This document shows positions 12,001-23,393 of a stretch of DNA of 64,000 nt, one piece after another. The position numbers and the translations under genes are program-made. This DNA comes from Rhizaria sp. SCN 62-66 (taxonomy: Eukaryota; Rhizaria, unplaced): the NCBI GenBank assembly GCA_001724265.1, contig MEDY01000136.1:1-64000 (forward strand). The letters run 5' to 3'. A model generated the notes under the pieces. That model saw only the letters and a program-made list of their open reading frames with translations, had not been told where the DNA came from and ran no database searches. Numbering within the stretch: position 1 is the first letter of the stretch; each line of letters opens with the position of its first letter.

Positions 12001-15000
12001 CGGCGGCAGCAACGAGCTCTAGGTACGGTTGGCAATGGCGATGATAGTGCAACTGACGACGCAAGCGCTGTGCGTGTCAATTCAACTAATAATTACGGTG
12101 GCTGTGATAATATTGATATTGCGGATGCTAGTGAGTGTATTATGCTGTTGCAACCGCAAAACAACAACTCGAATAACGACTCCCACATAAATCGTGTTGA
12201 GTCTGAAAATGAGCCGCTCTCGTCGCCGGCGCTGCTGCCCTACATCCCGACCCCCCAGGCCGTGCTGGCGCTGCTGACCGCAGTCTTCTCCGTGCTGCCC
12301 CCGTCGCTGCTGGCGCCTCTGTATGAGATCGAGCGCGCCGAGGCCGCGCGCTTCACTGCAGTGCTCGCCGCGGCCACGGGGCTCCCGGCGGCGGCGGGCA
12401 CCGCGGCGGCGGCGACCGCGGCGCTGGCACTGGCGCTGGCGCAGGGCACCGCCGTGCCCGCCGGTGACGCCGTGGTGCGCGAGGAGCGCGAGCGGGAACG
12501 AGGGCTGCAGCGAGAGTTCGGACCCTGGCCTGCGAGTGCCGGAGCATACTCCGGTGTCTCCAGCAATGCGAGCCTCCCAAATAGTTCCCCGAACTCTCGC
12601 TCAAGCGGTGATGGCGCTGCCGTGGACGCGGGCGGCGCGGTTCGTGTTGGCTTTGTGAGTGCTGAGGCCGACGCGCGCGCAGTGCTGCTGTCGGTCGCCA
12701 ACGCCGCTGCGCGCTCGTTTGTGCACTCGCTTCCGCCGCTCTGCCTGCAGTCGCAGTCACAACAAGTGCAGTCGCCGTCGCCGTCACGTGAACAGCAGCC
12801 GAGTGACGCGCGTTTGAAGCGGCTCCAGCGGCGACAGGCGCAACGGCGCGAGAAGTGGTTGCTGCTGCAGCGCTTGCAACGGACCCTGGCCACCGGCACC
12901 GTGAAGTCAGTCACTGAGACCGCAGCGGCAGCATTGGCTGCGGCGGACACAGCCGCGGTAGCGGCCGCAGCCGCTGTGGCGAGGGCACGCAGCGACAGCG
13001 ATGACGACGGCGTTGATGACGACGATGTCGACAACGAATATGGCGGCTCTCGCGACAATAGTGCGAGCTTAAGTGCGAGCTCTAGTGCAAGCGCCGCCAA
13101 CTCGAGCCGCCCCCGTGATGCCGACGACAGCACTGGTGGCGGCGACGGCGACGGCGAGGCCCAGTGGTGGCGGCTGCGGCGCGCCGCGGTGGCCTGGCTC
13201 ACGACGACGCCTGCGGGCCGGCGCAGCTGGTACGGGGGACTGCTGCGAGCACACCGCCATAGTATCGAGGTGGGGGGGCGCCGCGGTCGTAGTGAAGCGA
13301 GGGTTGGCCGCGGAGCGAGTGTTGCTGTGGGAGCTGCTGTTAAAGATGCAAGCGGCAGTGACAACAATGATGTTAGTGCTCCCCTCGAGCGCGCGGGGAC
13401 TGGAAGCAGGCGCACTCCCACAAGCACGACACATAATATCTCCGGTGTGAGCACAAGCGCGACGGCTCTTGTGTCGGCAGCAAGCCCTTCAGGCGCAAAT
13501 GCGGGCGCACTTGTTGCTTCAGGCGCGCGCAGTTCCGCGCAGACTGTGGGCAATAGCGCGCAGTCGCCGCGTGTCGCCGCCTTGCCCCCGGCCAAAAACG
13601 CCACTATTGCCGCTTTGAACCACACTGCGAGCTTGGCCTTCTTGGGCGCCAGCGGTCTCGACGACGACGACGAGGACTACGTGCAGACTCACGGGGAAAT
13701 GAACACTCAGACTGTTGTCTGTGACGACGGCGAAGCCAAAACCGATAACAACCTTTTTTATAATGCTACGAGTGCTGCCGGGAAGAACAGCAGCGGCGCG
13801 GACACCGGCGAGATTAGAGGTCATGAACATGACCGTGAGCACGACGTCGAGCTCGGTCTTGACGCTGATTCTGCGGCCAACGCTAACCATGCTGAGGCTG
13901 CCGACGCAAACATCCCTGCTCGTGGTCGCGACCATGATCTTGATCTCGAGGAGGTGGTCAAGATTGCCGCCAAGGTGGCCGTGACTGCAGAGACTCTGGG
14001 TCGGCGCGCGCGAGAATCGACTCGTGCGGCCGACAGCGATAGCAATAGCGCCAGCGCCAGCGACGACGATGACGACGACGACGATGACGATGACGGTGGC
14101 GTTTGGGATCTGCGCGCAAATGGCAATACTGGCGGAGACCAGTTTGGCCACATGTCGCTGCTGCTTCAGCAGGGTTCGGCCTCGCTTGCGCTTGCGCGCC
14201 ACGGCGTGGGCAGCAATGCCAGCGCCGAGGCCGTCCTAAGCTCGCTCGCCTCCGGTGGCGCTGGCGCTGAGACCGTCTCCTTCGCGCCAACTCTCAGTCG
14301 CCGCCGCAAGCGCGCGGCCGCCATTTTGAGCGCGCTGCTGCCGCCCTCCGCCGACGATCACGACGACAACAGCGACAACGACAAGCCCAACGACGGCTCC
14401 GACGGAGACGGCGGCGTCGACAGCGGCAGCGACCGCGAGCACGAGCCTGCGCCGGGTGGACTGAACCAAGAGCAAGACGACGAGCGCCAGCGCGAGCGCG
14501 CGCGCGCCCGGTTTCTGCGACGCAAGGTGGCGCTCGCGGTGCGCCACGCCGAGCCCGCTGCGCTGGACCGCGCGCTCGTGCCGCCGCCGCCCGCGCCGCT
14601 GCCGCGCTGCGAGCTGCTGACGGCCGAGTCGGTTGAGGTGTTGAAGGACGGTTCTGACTCAGACGACGACACCACGATCACCGACGCGAGCGGGGCTAAC
14701 GGCGACGCGGCGGATTGCGCGCGGGCTGCGAAGCTACAGGAAATGCATCAACGGCGCGAGCGCCGCCGGCAGCGCCGTGCTGAGGCAGCTGCCGCCGCCG
14801 CCGCCGCCGCCGCCTCTAGCAGTGCGCTGTCGGGTCCGCGCGAGTTCGGCGCGGTGTCGTCGTTCCTGCCCGGACTGCTGCCTGCCGCGCTGCCGCTTGC
14901 CCAGAGGGCTGTGTCCGCTGCGGCGGCGGCGGCGGCGGCCACAGCCACGGCCACGGCGGCTGCCGTGGGCAGCGAGACTGCTGACCCTGGGGTTGTCGCT

Positions 15001-18000
15001 CGCTCCAGCTCGCATGCAAGCGCCAGTGCGAGCGCCGTGGGCTCTCGCGCCGCCGCAGCGCCTGTGACCGCAATGACGGTGCGCGTGCCGCTGTGCCCGC
15101 CCGCGGCTGCTGCTGCGGCCGTGAACGCGCACTCGCTGCTGCCGCTGCTGGCTCGCTGCGTGGACGCGCATGACCAGGCGCCGCTGCCGCTGCCGCTGCT
15201 GCTGTTGCTGCTTCCGCCGCGTGCGCTTGTCTCCGCAGTCGACTGGCTCGCGCTCGCGCATGGTGCCGGCGTGAACAGTGCGCAGGCCAACAGCGGCGTC
15301 AAAGACAAGGGTACGAACAAGGGCCTTGTCGGCGGTGCTGCCGACGTCACGGATGCGACGCTGACTGAGGCCGTTGCGTGGCAGCTGTCCGGCGCCACCA
15401 TCGGCGCCAGCGCGCACGACGCAGGCAGCAGCGACGTCAGCGGCACTGCGCTGCTGCAGACGAGCAGTGGCGCCGCGCCCGCAGGTCGGGTTGGGGACGG
15501 CGGTGGCGTCCAGCAGCCGCAGCTGACGCGGTGGCCACTGCCGCTGCTCCGCGGCTCAGGTCGCCAGCTCATCGCCTTGGCCGCCGGCGCCAGCGTCGCG
15601 GCGGACAACGGCGGCGCCGCGGGCGACTGGTGGTTTAGCCCACCGCCGACGCTTGCCACGACGACCTGGAGCGAGCGCGTTCTGACCCGCGCACTTCTGC
15701 CGGACTCGGTGACGAGCTACGCTGCTCGCGACAGGAGCGCCACGCACAGCGCCAGCGCAAGTAGCGCCGCGTCCGCGTCCGCGAGTGACGCCGTCGCTGC
15801 CCCTATCCCCGCGATGGGTCCCGGCTTTGCGCCGCCGCGGCCCCCGATGCGCCGCGTCATCTCCGCCGTGGCGGCGACGGCGGCTGCGGCGCTGTGCGCG
15901 CCCGTGCTGGCGCGGCCGTGGATGCGCGCGGGCCTGCTGCTCGCCGCCAGCGCGTACAAGCTCGCCCCCACGCCGCCGCGCGCGCCGCGCCCGATCCAGC
16001 CGGTTGCGCCTGCGCCCCCCGGCCCCAGCAGCGGCGGCGCGGCGAGCAGCGGCGCGAGCTCGAGCGCAAGCTTCGACGGGATCGAAGCCGTGGCCGGGTG
16101 GACTGCGGACCCCGAAACGGCTGCCGCGCTGGCCACCGCGGCCGCTGGCGCCGTACGCCTGAGTGACGCGTACCGTGCCTGCGAGGACGCGCGCCAGGCT
16201 GCGCTGTGGTGCGCGGTCGCCGCTACCGCGGGCCGTGCCGGGCTGGGGCTGGGGCTCCACGGTGGGGGCGCCACCTCGCGGCGTCACCGCGGGGCTAGCA
16301 TCGGAGTCGGCGGCGGTGAAAGCGTTGACAGTAGCGACGGCGACTTCGATAGCGAGAGCGAGAGCGATGGCGACAACGAGCGCGCGCGCGGCGACTGCGA
16401 GCACGGCTGGACCGCCACGAGCAAGGGCGACGCCGCTGGTGCGGGGCTGGGGTGGGAAGAGGACGCCGCGGTCGCTGGCGCAGCGACAGGCGGGGCGGTG
16501 AGCAAGATGAGCGTCGAGTGGCCTGAAGACTACACCGACAGCACCCGCAATGCGAGCCAAGAGATCGCCAGCAGCCCCGGCGAGGACCAAGATGACACTG
16601 CTGTCGGTCGTCGCGGCCCTCGGCGCAACACCAGCTCTGCGGTTGGTGGCAGGCAGAACGGCGGCGACAGCGACGGCGAGCAGTCTGAGCAGTGTGACTC
16701 TGAGCCGCTGCTCTCTTTCCCGCTCAGCATGCCTGCCCATCTGCTTACCAACAGCAAGGTGGCGCTCGACCGTGGCCGCGATCGTGCAGCCTGTGCGAAC
16801 GACGATGACGACTATGACGATGGCACCATTGCCGCAACGGCGCGCAGCGTGGACCGTGTGTGGCGAGCTATGTTCCGGCACAACAAGTCGAACGCCTCGA
16901 GCTCTGACACAAGCCTGGACGCGCCCGCCGGCGTCAGCGGATCTCTCGGCAGCAACGACGCCCCTCTGAACGGTTCTACGCTTGCGACTGAAAACCTCCA
17001 CCCGTCGCGAGCCATGTCGAGCTCGGCGCACCCCACAGTGCGGCTGCGCGCGCGACTGCGCGATCTGGAGGCGCTCTGCCGGCTGCGCGACACGGCCACC
17101 ATCCGCCTCGCCGCCGCCGCCGCGTTCGAGGCCGACGCCGCCGCCGCGGCCGCCGACGCCGCTAGCTCTGGCGGCTACAATAGCACGTCTCGTGGTCGTG
17201 CTCTCGGAGCGTTTGGCGCTGCGCTGTCTGCGGCAGCGAGTGCAATCGGCGCCTCCAACTCCGGCTCCGACTCAAGCGCGATCGCAAACGCTCTGGCGAC
17301 GGGCCACCCGGCCGCGGCCCGCGCGCTGGCGCCGCGCCTGTTGCTGCCGCCGCGCACGCTGTCGGCCGCGCTTGCTCCGGCGTGGGTCACTGTCCTGCTG
17401 CCCCGTGTGCGCGTCGTTAACACCGACAATAGTGTGGCGAACAACAACGATGGTCACGACGATATCGTTGACGCCAGCGCGAACGTAAGGAGCGGTACGC
17501 AAACAGTGTGTGCGCTAGTACCGACGCGGGTGCGGCTCGACTTCAACGCGACAGCGCGAGTCTGGGCTGCGCAGGCGCGCGCATTGCTCGCGATCACTGG
17601 TCTTGCCACCGCCGCAAGCGCCGGCGCCAGCGCCAGCGCCGGCACCGCTGCAAGCAGTGCCGCAAGCGCTGGCGTCAATAGGACAGCTGCTGCGCCTGCG
17701 GTTGCGAGTACGAATGTGACTGTTCGCGGCCGAGGCGGGGGCAGGCGCAGCGATCGGGCCCCTTCCCGCGCTGCCAACACGGCCAGCGTTGCCGCAGCCG
17801 CTACCGCCGCCGCCGCGGGCGAGGGTGAGAGCGTCGAGTCCGGAGCCGGTGTGGGTGGCGGCATCAGCGTCAGCGTTGAAGGGCTCATCGTGGACTGGTC
17901 CGCGCTGCTGCGCCGCCGTCTCGCGCCGCACCTGCCCCCGCTGCCCGCGCCGTCCGGCGGCAGCGACGGGAGCAGCGGCACGCGCGGCGGCATTGGTCGC

Positions 18001-19875
18001 GGCCGCGGCGGCGCAAAGAGCAGCGCAGCAGACGCGGCGGGAGATGAGACTGCGGCGGCAATGACTGCGACTGTGTTGAGCGCTCGCCGCGCGCTGCTGC
18101 AAGCGCCTGCGCTGCCGCCGTCTTTCCCCGCTGGCGCCGTTGTCGGCGGTCTATGCGGTCTAACTTTGATCCAAGCGCTCACGCCGCACGCAGTGCAGGC
18201 GGATCTGGATTGCGGCACCCTGAGTGGCGCGCGCGCCGACTGCTTCTCTCGCCGTGCCGCTGAAGCTGTCGTGACGGTCCGCACTGCCGACAGGCTCGAC
18301 AAGACCAACACGGTCGATATCCAGAGCGCCGCGTCAGCATTGGTATCGGGGTCAGCGTTGGCGTCAGGTGCGCCTCATGCGTCTGCACCATTGGTGTCCG
18401 TGTCTGTTACGCTGCCCCCGCTTCTGCGCGCGCCCGCGCCGGTGCCACTGCTGCTGCCTGGCCGCGTCGCTTGGCCGCTGAGCGAGTCCGCGGTCTGGGG
18501 GCCCGCGGCGCCGCTCGCGCTGCGGGCCCTGGCGCGCGCGGACCGAGCCACTAAGACCGTCGCCAAGGCCATGGCGCTGCGGTTCAACGGACACTACAAC
18601 AGCGACATCACGGGTGTCGGCGGCAACGGCTCTGGTGCGGGTGGCGTTGGCGGCCCTACTGTCGATCGCCAGTCGTCGACTCGCATCACAACCTCTACTG
18701 CGACTGCAACGTCAGAGGCAGCACTGCTGCGGGCCGGATTCGGCGCCGGGCTGGGCGCCACGCCCGTCGCCGCGCTCGCCGCCACCGCTACGGCAACGAG
18801 CAACGCCCCCGCCCGCAGCTCTGTTGCGGGTGTAAATGCAAGTGCGAGTGCCGCGGGCGGGTTCGAGCGCGGTCTCGTGCTCGGCGCGGGCGTCGCGGGC
18901 GGACTTGGACTGCTCGACCACTGGGGCAGGCACACCGCGGCGGGTGGCCGTCATAGTAGCGACGCGGGGGCGGTCGCCAACGTCATCCTGCTTGTTGATG
19001 GGAGGAGCACTAGCGCTCGCTCTGCCGCCGTCGGTGAGTCTGACGCGGGGGAACTCCGTGACTGCTGCGCGTGTGCTGGTGACGCCATCGCGACAGACGC
19101 GCACCGCCGCAGCAGCCAGCGCCGCCGCAGCCGCCTTAACCGCAGCCGTCGGCGCGCTGTTGCTGTTGCTGCGCTCGCTGGGTCCAGCGTCGACGCCCCT
19201 GCGCCGAGCAAGAGCGCGCGTAAGGCTAGTCTGGGCGTCGGCGCTGATGTGGTTGGTGACCTCGCCACCACGCTCTCTGCCGCCACAGCCTCCGCCGCGA
19301 CTTCTGCGGCGGCCTCCGCTTCTGCTGCTGCGCCAGCGGCGACGGCAGGGACGGTAGCGGCGCCGAGGCTCGCCACGGCCAGCGCGGCCGGCGCGCGCGA
19401 GTCTGCCGCCGCCCTGGACTTGTTCCGGCGGGCACAGGTGCTTGAAAGCCAAGCTGCATCGAACCAAAGTCAGGCTGCCGCGCCCGCAGTAACCGATGGA
19501 TGGACCGCTGCTGCAGCAGGAGACGCGGGTGGTAGCACGGACATCAATGCTGCTGGCCGCTGGCCCTGGGACCAGTCCTGGCAACAGCAGGAGCAACAAC
19601 TGCCACCGCAAAAGAAGCTGGAATCCGTCATCGCCAGTACTGCGACTGAAACCGGGGCTGGCCGGCGCAAGCGTCCGCCTTTGCGACAGACTGCAGGGTC
19701 TAAGCCCGTCGCGATGATGGACTCGCTTCCTCAAGGCCTCTCGCGCGCCGTATTTGCGCTGCTGCAGTCATCGAGGTTTGTGTCTGAGGTTGCCGCCAAC
19801 GCGGCGACCAACAGCGGCCAACTGCAACAGCAGCAGCAGGAGAAGGAGCAGCAGGAGCAGCAGGAACAGGGGTAA
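9025..19875 (+). CDS. Giant AT-hook protein of unknown function, one in-frame UAG
   Basis: One uninterrupted reading frame of 3,616 residues from ATG 9025 to TAA 19873-19875, broken only by TAG at 10816-10818 (residue 598). The frame before and after the TAG is the same, the Ala/Asp-rich style continues straight through, and no ATG starts the downstream part. The only motif I recognise is an AT-hook cluster at residues 803-820 (PRGRPPKRRRPGRP), which binds the minor groove of AT-rich DNA. There is a serine tract near 9465-9555, several Asp-rich acidic stretches (near 10100, 13660 and 14070), and Gln runs at 10530 and 19830. Short hydrophobic helical patches, for example near 12240-12330, recur between disordered segments. 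A nuclear, chromatin-bound role is inferred from the AT hooks and acidic tracts. No homologue is recognised. Confidence 0.72.
9465..9555 (+). repeat. Hexamer minisatellite encoding polyserine
   Basis: Tandem AGCTCT, AGCTCA and AGCTCC hexamers inside the AT-hook gene encode a run of about 30 serines with one leucine. The alternating AGC/TCN codons point to slippage growth of the hexamer. Confidence 0.85.
10816..10818 (+). other. In-frame UAG codon read as sense
   Basis: TAG after ...CTTGCGGAC and before GCCGACGGC. Frame and composition continue on both sides; the next codons are Ala-Asp-Gly-Asp. No GT[AC]CG donor and AG acceptor with AT-rich sequence between them could remove it. Confidence 0.75.
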
Positions 19876-20806
19876 TGACGAGGGTAAGAACAGGTGAAAT
19901 GGTCCTAGCCACAGGGATAGACCCCTGGGCGACGGCCTGGGCACCAGTAAGAGCCTGAAGTTAAAAAGACCACAGTAATCATCCTCGCTGTCATCAAGTC
20001 TTGGGAGTCATCGTATTTATATTAGTTAGTTTTAAAACTATATATCTCTTTTATTTCGTTTCCAAACTTCTAACTCACAGAATATTGCACAGTGATAAAT
20101 CACAGGGTTAATAAATCACAGGGTTAAAAAAAGTTGTTGGTTGGCAAGCGAGCAGGATGCTGTTCCCAATGGTTAGTATCAACAGCGGTGGACGGAGGAG
20201 GGGATGTCTGCTGTGTTTGTTTTAAGTTCTTAATGTTTTGTTGTTGCTGATCTTTGCGATCCGGCTGACCAGGAGGTGCGCCAGAACGATCACAGCCACG
20301 AGAGTTGACAGCCGACCCACAAATTGGGTCGATGTGACTATAACCGTGAGGGCGGACCAACGTGGCCTTAAGCGACGATGACCAACTGTACACCAACCCC
20401 GGAGGCGAGCCGCAGCAGTGACTGCTCGAGCTAAAGTCGAGGGCTGACCTTGAAGGCGGATCAGCGTGACTGCGATGAAGATGGAGTAGCGAAGGTGGAG
20501 TTGTAGGCTTCGTGTTCGAAGAAGAAGAAGAAGATATTACTAGGACTAGTACTTGGATATGTCCGTTCGTCTACTTTCCTCACCTCGTCAGCTCTCAGAA
20601 TTGGCCGCGGCGAGCATAGCTACGCTGGCACACATTCGTGTTTACCAGCGCACAAGCTGCACCTGCACCGTGGATAACCTACGAGGAGTAAACGGGGTTT
20701 TCTTAACTCATAATTGCCACAGTTTGATCGTCAAAGTGAAAACCAAGAGTTGTGTGCTTGTGTTTGCAGGGATATACGTATACCATAAATATATATCTTC
20801 TTGAAA
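19876..20806. other. Spacer between AT-hook gene and KDM8-like gene
   Basis: 0.93 kb between two genes in tandem. It contains a perfect 16-bp tandem duplication (20095-20126) and a short GAA run at about 20519-20533. I see no coding or RNA gene. The right part should hold the promoter and 5' UTR of the JmjC gene. Confidence 0.55.
20095..20126. repeat. Perfect 16-bp tandem duplication
   Basis: ATAAATCACAGGGTTA occurs twice head to tail (20095-20110 and 20111-20126), about 220 bp after the stop of the AT-hook gene. Each unit carries ATAAA, so it may lie near the polyadenylation region. Confidence 0.9.
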
Positions 20807-23342
20807 ATGATACCCTGGCTCGCAGATGTTGTTGCAAGTTTGACTGCACTTCTTGCGCAAGCATCAGTCGACACCGCGACATGGACACTCGCTGAGCTGC
20901 GCTCCAAAGGCCGCAACAGCTTTGACCGCCTTCACGATCATTCGCAGCTACCAGCCGAGATTTCGCGGCACCGCTGCGTTTTCTATGCTTGTTTACTGCG
21001 CGAAGCAGTCTCGCTTCTTTCATCGTCGCCCCCAACTCCCAATGCTTCCCACCTCTCCCCGCGCGCCATCTCGGACCACAGCTCCTGCTATGCTCTCATC
21101 GACGAGTCCTTCTCCCTCCTCCCGCAAGACGCTAGCCCAGCTTTGCGCGACAGTGCCCGGCTGCTCTCCGCGGTCGCGCTCATCGACCTCGCCGCGCTCT
21201 TCGGTCCGCACGGCGCGTCGACCTCCTCTGGCGGGCGCAGCGCGGGCGGACACATGGGCGGATACATAGACAAGGGCGCTGCTGACGCGCTGGCTTGCGC
21301 CGCTGCTGCGTGTGCCGAACGGATTCCCCACGCGCACACTTTGGCGCTGACAGCCCCCGTCAGGTCGAGTATGCGTGCAAGTGACAGCGCGAGCCAAGTC
21401 GACTCAGGCGTTGCTCTCGGTGTCGGCGGTGTCGGCGATGACGACGATGGCAACGGCAGCGACGAGGACGACGACGACGACGATGTCAGCAAATGCGCCG
21501 ACGGCAACCGCCCTCACGATCGCTGCAATGCGAGTGTACAGACTTTGCAGTGGTTGACGCGGCCTGTGGCGACTGTCCGCGCAGTTCGCTCTGTGACTGC
21601 GACCTCCGCTGCGTCCCAATTGCTTTCTGTCTCTGCCGCTGATGATACGGCCGCAAACTCGCAGCCAGTGCCAGTTGTGCTCCGAGCTGCTGCAGACGCG
21701 TGGGGGTGGACTGCGCACACTCGGTGGCCCTCGATCGGTTTGGCCGAGACGCAAACGCGAACGCAAACTTCACCCGCCACCACAGCAGATGCAGCGCAAG
21801 CCACGGCGGTCGACGCGTCTCCGCCCATGTCGTGCCTGGTGTCGGTGCTGTTGGCCCGCGTCTGGCCGCTGGAGCCCGCGTGGGTGCCGTACACGCGCGC
21901 GCACTGGCGGCCGACGCTGGCGCGCGGAGCTGCACTGTGGCGCGGTCTCTCGTCGCACTCTGGGCAGTGCCCGCGTCGCGCGAGAGAAGGCTGTGGGCCG
22001 GCAGGCAGTGAGGCCGGGCGCTGCAGTGAGTGTGAGCATGCGGGACTGTATCTTGCGCAGCACCCAGTGCTCGCGCGCGTGCCGCAGCTGAGGGGAGACG
22101 CGCCTGCGCCTGACTGCTGTGCGCTGCCGCCGCCGTCCCACAGCTCCAGCCGCCGTGTGTCCGCAACAAGCGACGCCACCGCTGTGCAGAGTCCGAGTGT
22201 AGGAGCTCGGCCGATGCTCGTGCTGCCAGCATCGGTGAGTGCGGCTGCTTTAGGGGCGGAGGCCGCAATGCGGCCGCGGCTGGCGCTCCCGGCTCCCAAG
22301 AACGCAGCAGCACGTCTAGCATTGCCCACTGCTTCTGCGACTGTGCGTGCGTTGAGTATGCACATCCCCCACGCAGGTGAAGCAGCGTTGACGTGCTCTG
22401 TTACCCCGACTGTGGAGCCCACGGTGAAGCGTGCACGGATTGCTGTCGCTGGTCCTGATTTGTCTACGACAACTTCTGACGCTGCAACAGAAGATAGTCT
22501 TGCCGCCGAAGATGAGGATACTATGGTAGTGAGCAACTGCTGGATTGGGCCCGTTGGCACGGTGTCTCCGTTACATACGGTACGTAACAAGACTAGCTCG
22601 TCGACTCATATTGGCAATCACGCTTGTTTTTTGTGGGAATATAACATGTACATGTATTCAACAAATTTGAATTCTAAATAGATTACTAGAGTAAATTGTC
22701 TAATTAAATAACGCAATGTGATTATTATACTCACTTCCTCACCCTTCCATCATTTCATTGTCACATACGCTCGCGGGCTCGTGCGTTCACAAACTTCCAC
22801 AGGATCCCGATGACAACTTGTTGTGTCAAGTCGTCGGCAGCAAAACCGTGGTGCTGTTCGCGCCCGCCGCTGGGCCCGCGCTGGGGCTGCGGTCACGGTC
22901 CGGCAAGCTCGCAAACACTGCGCGCGCCCGCATCACAACGCAGGTGGCAACGACAACTGCACAGGCACTCAAAGCGTCAGGCGCGGTCGCAGGCGAGAGC
23001 GCAGAGGCTGACCCAGTTGTGAGTGCAAACGTGGCTGCTCATAGGCATCTCGCGCTCCCCACAGTGCACATCGCGCTTCCTCACCCAGCCAGGGCGCGCA
23101 GCTCCAGTGCCTGTAAAAACGCTCGTCTCGCTGCCGGTGCGAGCGAGGGCGCGTGGCGCGAGGCCGAAGCGTGGGTAGCTCGGCTGGGGCCGGGCGACGC
23201 GCTGTACATTCCCCGTGGCTGGTGGCACCACGTCCAGGCGGATCAAATGCAAGCCACATCTGCGCAATCACAAGCCGCAGACGATCAAAGCAGCCCCGCA
23301 TTTTCCGCGTCTGTGAATTACTGGTGGCGCGTTCGGTCTTGA
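20807..23342 (+). CDS. KDM8: KDM8/JMJD5-like JmjC 2-oxoglutarate oxygenase
   Basis: Two exons, 20807-22579 and 22803-23342 (stop TGA), encode about 770 residues; human KDM8 has 416. The intron starts GTACGT. The C-terminal cupin_8/JmjC core matches JMJD5: YLAQHPVL...PQLRGD...PD, then WIGPVGTVSPLH, DPDDNLLCQVVGSKTVVLF, LGPGDALYIPRGWWHHV and the terminal SASVNYWW. Iron ligands are H590, D592 (HxD) and the distal H733 in WWHHV. The intron falls between residues 591 and 592, inside the HxD motif. The long N-terminal part is helical with acidic Asp tracts and Ala/Ser insertions that break up the core. JMJD5 enzymes are Fe(II)/2-oxoglutarate hydroxylases reported to act on arginyl residues and linked to histone H3; the substrate here is unknown. 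The frame is also open upstream from a TTG at 20801, but the first ATG is 20807. Confidence 0.88.
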
Positions 23343-23393
23343 AATTAGTGTGTGAATACGTACTTGATCGATAGCAGAGCTGGCGCAATACAA
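23343..23393. other. 51-bp spacer between convergent gene ends
   Basis: Only 51 bp separate the TGA of the KDM8-like gene (+) from the TAA of the PHD-DOT1-like gene (-). Their 3' UTRs must overlap unless both are unusually short. Confidence 0.85.

Noticed and set aside
14748-18311. Several 200-500-codon minus-strand frames opposite the AT-hook gene
   Set aside because: Composition mirrors the codon positions of the plus-strand gene; no motifs and no splice-linked partners.
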